DNA of 8,614 bases from contig MTML01000071.1 of assembly GCA_002011215.1 (NCBI GenBank), forward strand, positions 1-8,614. Reading direction: 5' to 3'. Position 1 is the stretch's first letter. Each line of letters opens with the position of its first letter. Below the pieces are notes generated by a model. The model searched no databases, had not been told where the DNA came from, and was given only the letters and a program-made list of their open reading frames with translations. This document shows, piece after piece, positions 5,802 through 8,614 of the stretch. Source of the DNA: Archaeoglobus sp. JdFR-24. Lineage in GTDB: Archaea > Halobacteriota > Archaeoglobi > Archaeoglobales > Archaeoglobaceae. The position numbers and the translations under genes are program-made.

Positions 5802-5840
5802 CTCCCTACTATCTCTCTACTATCTCTCTACTATCTCCCA
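5799..5840. repeat. 11-bp tandem repeat, nearly four copies, between the surface gene stop and the next start
   Basis: The unit CTATCTCTCTA recurs at 5809-5819 and 5820-5830, with near copies on both sides (5799-5808 and 5831-5840). On the minus strand each unit reads TAGAGAGATAG. The array therefore repeats the TAG stop of the upstream PGF-CTERM gene (5831-5833) and supplies purine-rich GAGAG/GGGAG sequence before the zinc-ribbon-like gene, whose start codon lies inside it. Confidence 0.9.
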
Positions 5841-6916
5841 AACCTTCTTACAACTATCAACATCGCTATAACTACCAGGATCGCCTCAAATCCGGGCGTG
5901 CTGACGCTCAAACTGGTCTTATCACTCGAACTGACAGAATCTGCAGAAACCACCACTTCCGCAGTATATGTCACCGGCGGAATATTTTGCGGTATTTCAA
6001 AAGAGATCTTCTTGGACAGAGGGGGAGTCAAACCTTTAGTATTAATTGGCAGTAGCTCAAACCTCTTCTCAAATCCGGCGGCTGAGAGGATTATAGATAC
6101 ATCCAACTGACCCTCCCATTCTTTCGGTTCCCAACTTAAAGTTATAGTGTACTCGAGAGTGTCCCCTGGTTTCCCTTTCGCAGATTTTGGTTCTATCAAA
6201 ACTTCGAGTTTACTGAGCTCGGGTGTTGTTGCGGTTGGGGTTGAGGTTGGTGTAGGGGTTGGCGTGGGCGTGGGAGTAGGAGTGGGATTGGGTGTTTGCC
6301 CATAAACTGGGGTTTGTGTGGGCGTGGATGTGGGAGTCGGGATAGATTCAACGATGTTGGCTTTAATTCTAACATCACCAATCTGAAGGTCAATCTTCCC
6401 GTAAGGTAGTGGAGATGTGCTGAATTTCAAGGTGTATTCTCCATTAGCATCGAGGTTTATGCTCCCGCTTGAGGAGGCTTCAAGATTGACAACACTGTTC
6501 TGAGTTGAGCCATATATTTTAATGTCATACTTTCCTGGTGGGACTGCTAAGCTGGGTTTTACGATCGCTACACCGTTCTCCGCCTGTGCTGAAAAAGTCG
6601 CATATAGTAGCCAGAATCCCGCCTTGACTGTTAAATCGCTGACGGGATATGCTTTCAAAGTGAACTTACTACTAAACGGAACTTCAAAGCCTTTTAACTC
6701 ATACTGGTACTCTCCAGATGCTTGGATGCTGAATGAAAAAGTAGACGTTACCGATACACTTTGATCTGCATTTCCAGTTATTTTTACATTAATCGTGTCT
6801 CCCTTCAAGACATAATATTCTCCATTAACAAACTGAGCGGGAGAGATGCTGACATCTAAAGCTTGTGCTGGCAGTATTAAAACCAGCAAAAAAATGAATA
6901 AAAAATAAAGTTTCAT
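5831..6916 (-). CDS. Secreted surface protein with Pro/Thr stalk and PGF-CTERM anchor
   Basis: This 361-residue exported protein starts MKLYFLFIFLLVLILPAQA, a clear signal peptide with a likely cut after AQA (residue 19). Residues 20-190 are beta-rich, with Tyr-Val-Leu and Gly-Glu-Tyr strands like bacterial Ig-type domains. A Pro/Thr stalk runs from about 191 to 232, and a second beta-sandwich (LEYTITLSWEP ... PPVTYTAEVVVSAD) from 233 to 340. The end, PGFEAILVVIAMLIVVRRFGR, is a PGF-CTERM signal: the PGF motif, a hydrophobic segment and terminal arginines. In archaea archaeosortase A removes this tail and attaches the protein to lipid. An in-frame GTG lies two codons earlier (6922), but ATG 6916 gives the better signal peptide. 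It follows the upstream surface gene by 7 bases, so they form an operon. The function beyond cell-wall structure or adhesion is unknown. Confidence 0.85.
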   Translation of the reverse strand: MKLYFLFIFLLVLILPAQALDVSISPAQFVNGEYYVLKGDTINVKITGNADQSVSVTSTFSFSIQASGEYQYELKGFEVPFSSKFTLKAYPVSDLTVKAGFWLLYATFSAQAENGVAIVKPSLAVPPGKYDIKIYGSTQNSVVNLEASSSGSINLDANGEYTLKFSTSPLPYGKIDLQIGDVRIKANIVESIPTPTSTPTQTPVYGQTPNPTPTPTPTPTPTPTSTPTATTPELSKLEVLIEPKSAKGKPGDTLEYTITLSWEPKEWEGQLDVSIILSAAGFEKRFELLPINTKGLTPPLSKKISFEIPQNIPPVTYTAEVVVSADSVSSSDKTSLSVSTPGFEAILVVIAMLIVVRRFGR

Positions 6917-6923
6917 GTTCACA

Positions 6924-8614
6924 TTAGTATTTTCTTCTCAACAGATATGCTACTGCAACCAGGCCAGCGATTGCAAAGACTGCCTCAAAGCCTGGAATTG
7001 GCCACCATGGCTTGGGTGTAGGTGTGGGTGTAGGCGGCGTGGGTGTAGGTGTGGGTGTAGGCGGCGTGGGTGTTGGAGTTGGTGTCGGGGTAGGTGTGGG
7101 TGTAGGTGTAGGCGGTGGAACGATTATAACTTTCGGCTTGGCGACGATGGCAAAGAGGCCAAGAGAGTCAACTTTGGATTTGAAGTACACAAAGGTTCCA
7201 TCCTCACCCACTTTTTCTGCTGTCAATTCTTTCCACTCTTCATCATATTTCATCAGGGTTATGTCTGCGGATCTGTCACCCAGCCATTCTTTGCTCACTC
7301 TGAAGTAAACGTATGCTTCTTCAGGTACAATATTCTGCTCCAGTCCGTATTTCATGAGTAATATTTCGAAGAATCCGAATGCGTCATAGGGTGGTGACAC
7401 CGGGATTTTATCTGTCTTTGGCTTTGATAGTATGAATGTTGCTATAACCTCTTCAACTTTTACTGTAATTGAGGTCACTCCAGTAGCTTTAACCAGTTCA
7501 TCAGGCAGCTTGAATTCGTACAAACCTGTTGGCAGCATGAGAGACCTGTAATATTTCATCTCTGGCTCTACTATAAGCGGCAGTGAAATATAAACTGGTC
7601 CAACTCCCGGTACAAATGGGGCTGGGGGTGGCACAACCACTTTCACCTTACCTCCAAGAGCGTAAATGCTGAAATGATCCAGCTCTGCCCATACGTAGTT
7701 ATTGCTTGTATCTACTCCAGCACTGTAGACGTGTGGACCTCCAGGTATTGTCTGCCCAACATAGTCTCTGATTCTACGCCATGTGTTATTCGCTGCATCC
7801 CAGTAATACAGGCTGAGGGTTGATTCATCCAGTCCAAGAGCAGTTACATCAGCATCATCGTATTTGACTTTCAGCATCACTTTTGACACGTTCTGCTGTA
7901 CAGGAGCGCTAATTTCTAAGTATTTCAGAGGTTTGATTTTTTCAGCTGCAAGTGCGACTGATATATCTGTTGTATTAACACTCTCGTTAGTTGGAGCCAC
8001 TTTAACATTAATAGTAACACTGGCAGGGGATGTTGCATTTGCAGACACATCTATTTCAACATCCTCGTGAACCACTACACGTGTTGTGTTCCCTGCCGGA
8101 ATGCTGGTGGAGTTTGTTATAGCCTTAATACCATAAAACTCAACCGATGCCGTTGCAGTATTGTCAGCCAAATCTATAGCCGTGACCTCTGCCTCATATG
8201 TTCCAAACTGAGTGATGTTGAAACTGGCAAGATATTTTCCTCCTGAAAGCGACATTGGGAGCATTAGCGTGCTACCGTCAGGATATGTGATCTCCACTTT
8301 AACCTCTTTTATTCCATTGGCATCGTACACTTCACAGCTAATTGTAACTGTCTTGTTTATTTCCTGTGATTCTGGCGTTACTGTCAGACTTGTTATTGTC
8401 GGGGGAGTGGTATCTGTTTTCACTGTAACATCCACCACTCCGGCGAAATAGAACTTCCCTCCATATTCCTGGGCAATAACATACACCTTGTAGGACCCGG
8501 TTTCAAGATCGTTCGTATCAATAGTTGTAACATTGCTACTCACATATGTGCCTTTGACCATTCCCTCAGGCACCCATATCTTCGTGTGTTTACCACTAAA
8601 CGTTAGTTCTCTCA
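6924..8614 (-). CDS. Large cell-surface protein, PGF-pre-PGF and PGF-CTERM type, 5' end outside window
   Basis: The minus-strand frame is open to the right edge, giving about 562 residues without the N-terminus. In order there is a beta strand-rich lead-in, an Ig-like domain introduced by DTTPPTITSLTVTPE (about residues 65-160), and a beta-rich domain ending YVWAELDHFSIYALGG (about 165-320). Next is a PGF-pre-PGF-like domain (about 370-493: AYVYFRVSKEWL ... ITLMKYDEEWKEL ... SLGLFAIV). A pure Pro/Thr stalk and the tail PGFEAVFAIAGLVAVAYLLR then RKY, a PGF-CTERM signal, complete it. Roughly ten N-glycosylation sequons (NVT, NKT, NIT, NST and others) suit a glycosylated envelope protein. The GTG at 8573 is not the start because the frame continues upstream with protein-like sequence. 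The exact role (S-layer-associated, adhesin, binding protein) cannot be told. Confidence 0.9.
   Translation of the reverse strand, partial: RELTFSGKHTKIWVPEGMVKGTYVSSNVTTIDTNDLETGSYKVYVIAQEYGGKFYFAGVVDVTVKTDTTPPTITSLTVTPESQEINKTVTISCEVYDANGIKEVKVEITYPDGSTLMLPMSLSGGKYLASFNITQFGTYEAEVTAIDLADNTATASVEFYGIKAITNSTSIPAGNTTRVVVHEDVEIDVSANATSPASVTINVKVAPTNESVNTTDISVALAAEKIKPLKYLEISAPVQQNVSKVMLKVKYDDADVTALGLDESTLSLYYWDAANNTWRRIRDYVGQTIPGGPHVYSAGVDTSNNYVWAELDHFSIYALGGKVKVVVPPPAPFVPGVGPVYISLPLIVEPEMKYYRSLMLPTGLYEFKLPDELVKATGVTSITVKVEEVIATFILSKPKTDKIPVSPPYDAFGFFEILLMKYGLEQNIVPEEAYVYFRVSKEWLGDRSADITLMKYDEEWKELTAEKVGEDGTFVYFKSKVDSLGLFAIVAKPKVIIVPPPTPTPTPTPTPTPTPTPPTPTPTPTPPTPTPTPKPWWPIPGFEAVFAIAGLVAVAYLLRRKY
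7013..7066 (-). repeat. 27-bp tandem repeat within the Pro/Thr stalk coding region
   Basis: Two identical 27-base units (7013-7039, 7040-7066) lie within a longer GGTGTG/GGGTGTA-rich tract to about 7121. On the coding strand each unit encodes nine residues of alternating Pro and Thr with one PP. The exact repetition implies that stalk length varies by unit slippage. A related but less regular tract is present in the neighbouring gene (about 6225-6345). Confidence 0.9.

Noticed and set aside
6915..7361. Plus-strand Cys/Gly/Arg-rich and Gly/Val-rich open frames
   Set aside because: They are antisense shadows of the Pro/Thr stalk coding sequence of the surface protein.
8571..8573. GTG as start of the large surface protein
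   Set aside because: The frame continues upstream to the edge with good protein-like sequence and no signal peptide follows the GTG, so the gene is partial.

Overview
This window reads as archaeal DNA, most likely from a hyperthermophilic or methanogen-related euryarchaeote; an Archaeoglobales-type genome (Archaeoglobus, Ferroglobus or Geoglobus) is my best guess. The support is two surface proteins ending in the PGF-CTERM archaeosortase signal, an archaeal ATPase with a DUF234 tail, a HEPN-domain gene, an acylphosphatase/coiled-coil gene of archaeal type, and TATA-box promoters close to start codons. The lineage is inference; no rRNA or tRNA gene is present to fix it.

Right side (8614 to 5436, minus strand): a large partial cell-surface protein with Ig-like and PGF-pre-PGF domains, a Pro/Thr stalk and a PGF-CTERM tail is followed after a few bases by a second secreted PGF-CTERM protein of similar plan. 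They look like an operon of cell-wall proteins anchored through archaeosortase. A small zinc-ribbon-like gene follows, its start embedded in an 11-bp tandem repeat. Then comes about 340 bp without a convincing gene.

Centre (5093 to 2918, minus strand): an uncharacterised winged-helix-like protein abuts a PIN-domain ribonuclease-like gene (TAA immediately followed by ATG), an arrangement like a toxin-antitoxin pair. The PIN gene is interrupted by two single-base offsets, both in homopolymer runs. Downstream is an acylphosphatase-domain/coiled-coil gene with a compensating pair of frameshifts and no normal start codon.

Left-centre (2854 to 1685): a gene graveyard. It holds a C-terminal fragment that looks like a transposase (plus strand, with an internal 32-bp tandem duplication), a scrap of a UDP-N-acetylglucosamine 2-epimerase N-terminus (minus), a 51-codon unidentified open frame (plus), and a TPR-like gene ruined by stops and frameshifts (minus).

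Left side: an intact archaeal ATPase/DUF234 gene (312 to 1634, plus) with a TATA box and inverted repeat in its promoter, divergent from a partial HEPN-domain gene that runs off the left edge.

The main themes are (1) a surface-protein operon, (2) a possible two-gene winged-helix/PIN module, and (3) dense decay with short tandem duplications, three of which sit directly on stop codons. The decay calls come from my own frame-by-frame reading and could in part reflect sequencing errors, especially at homopolymers.
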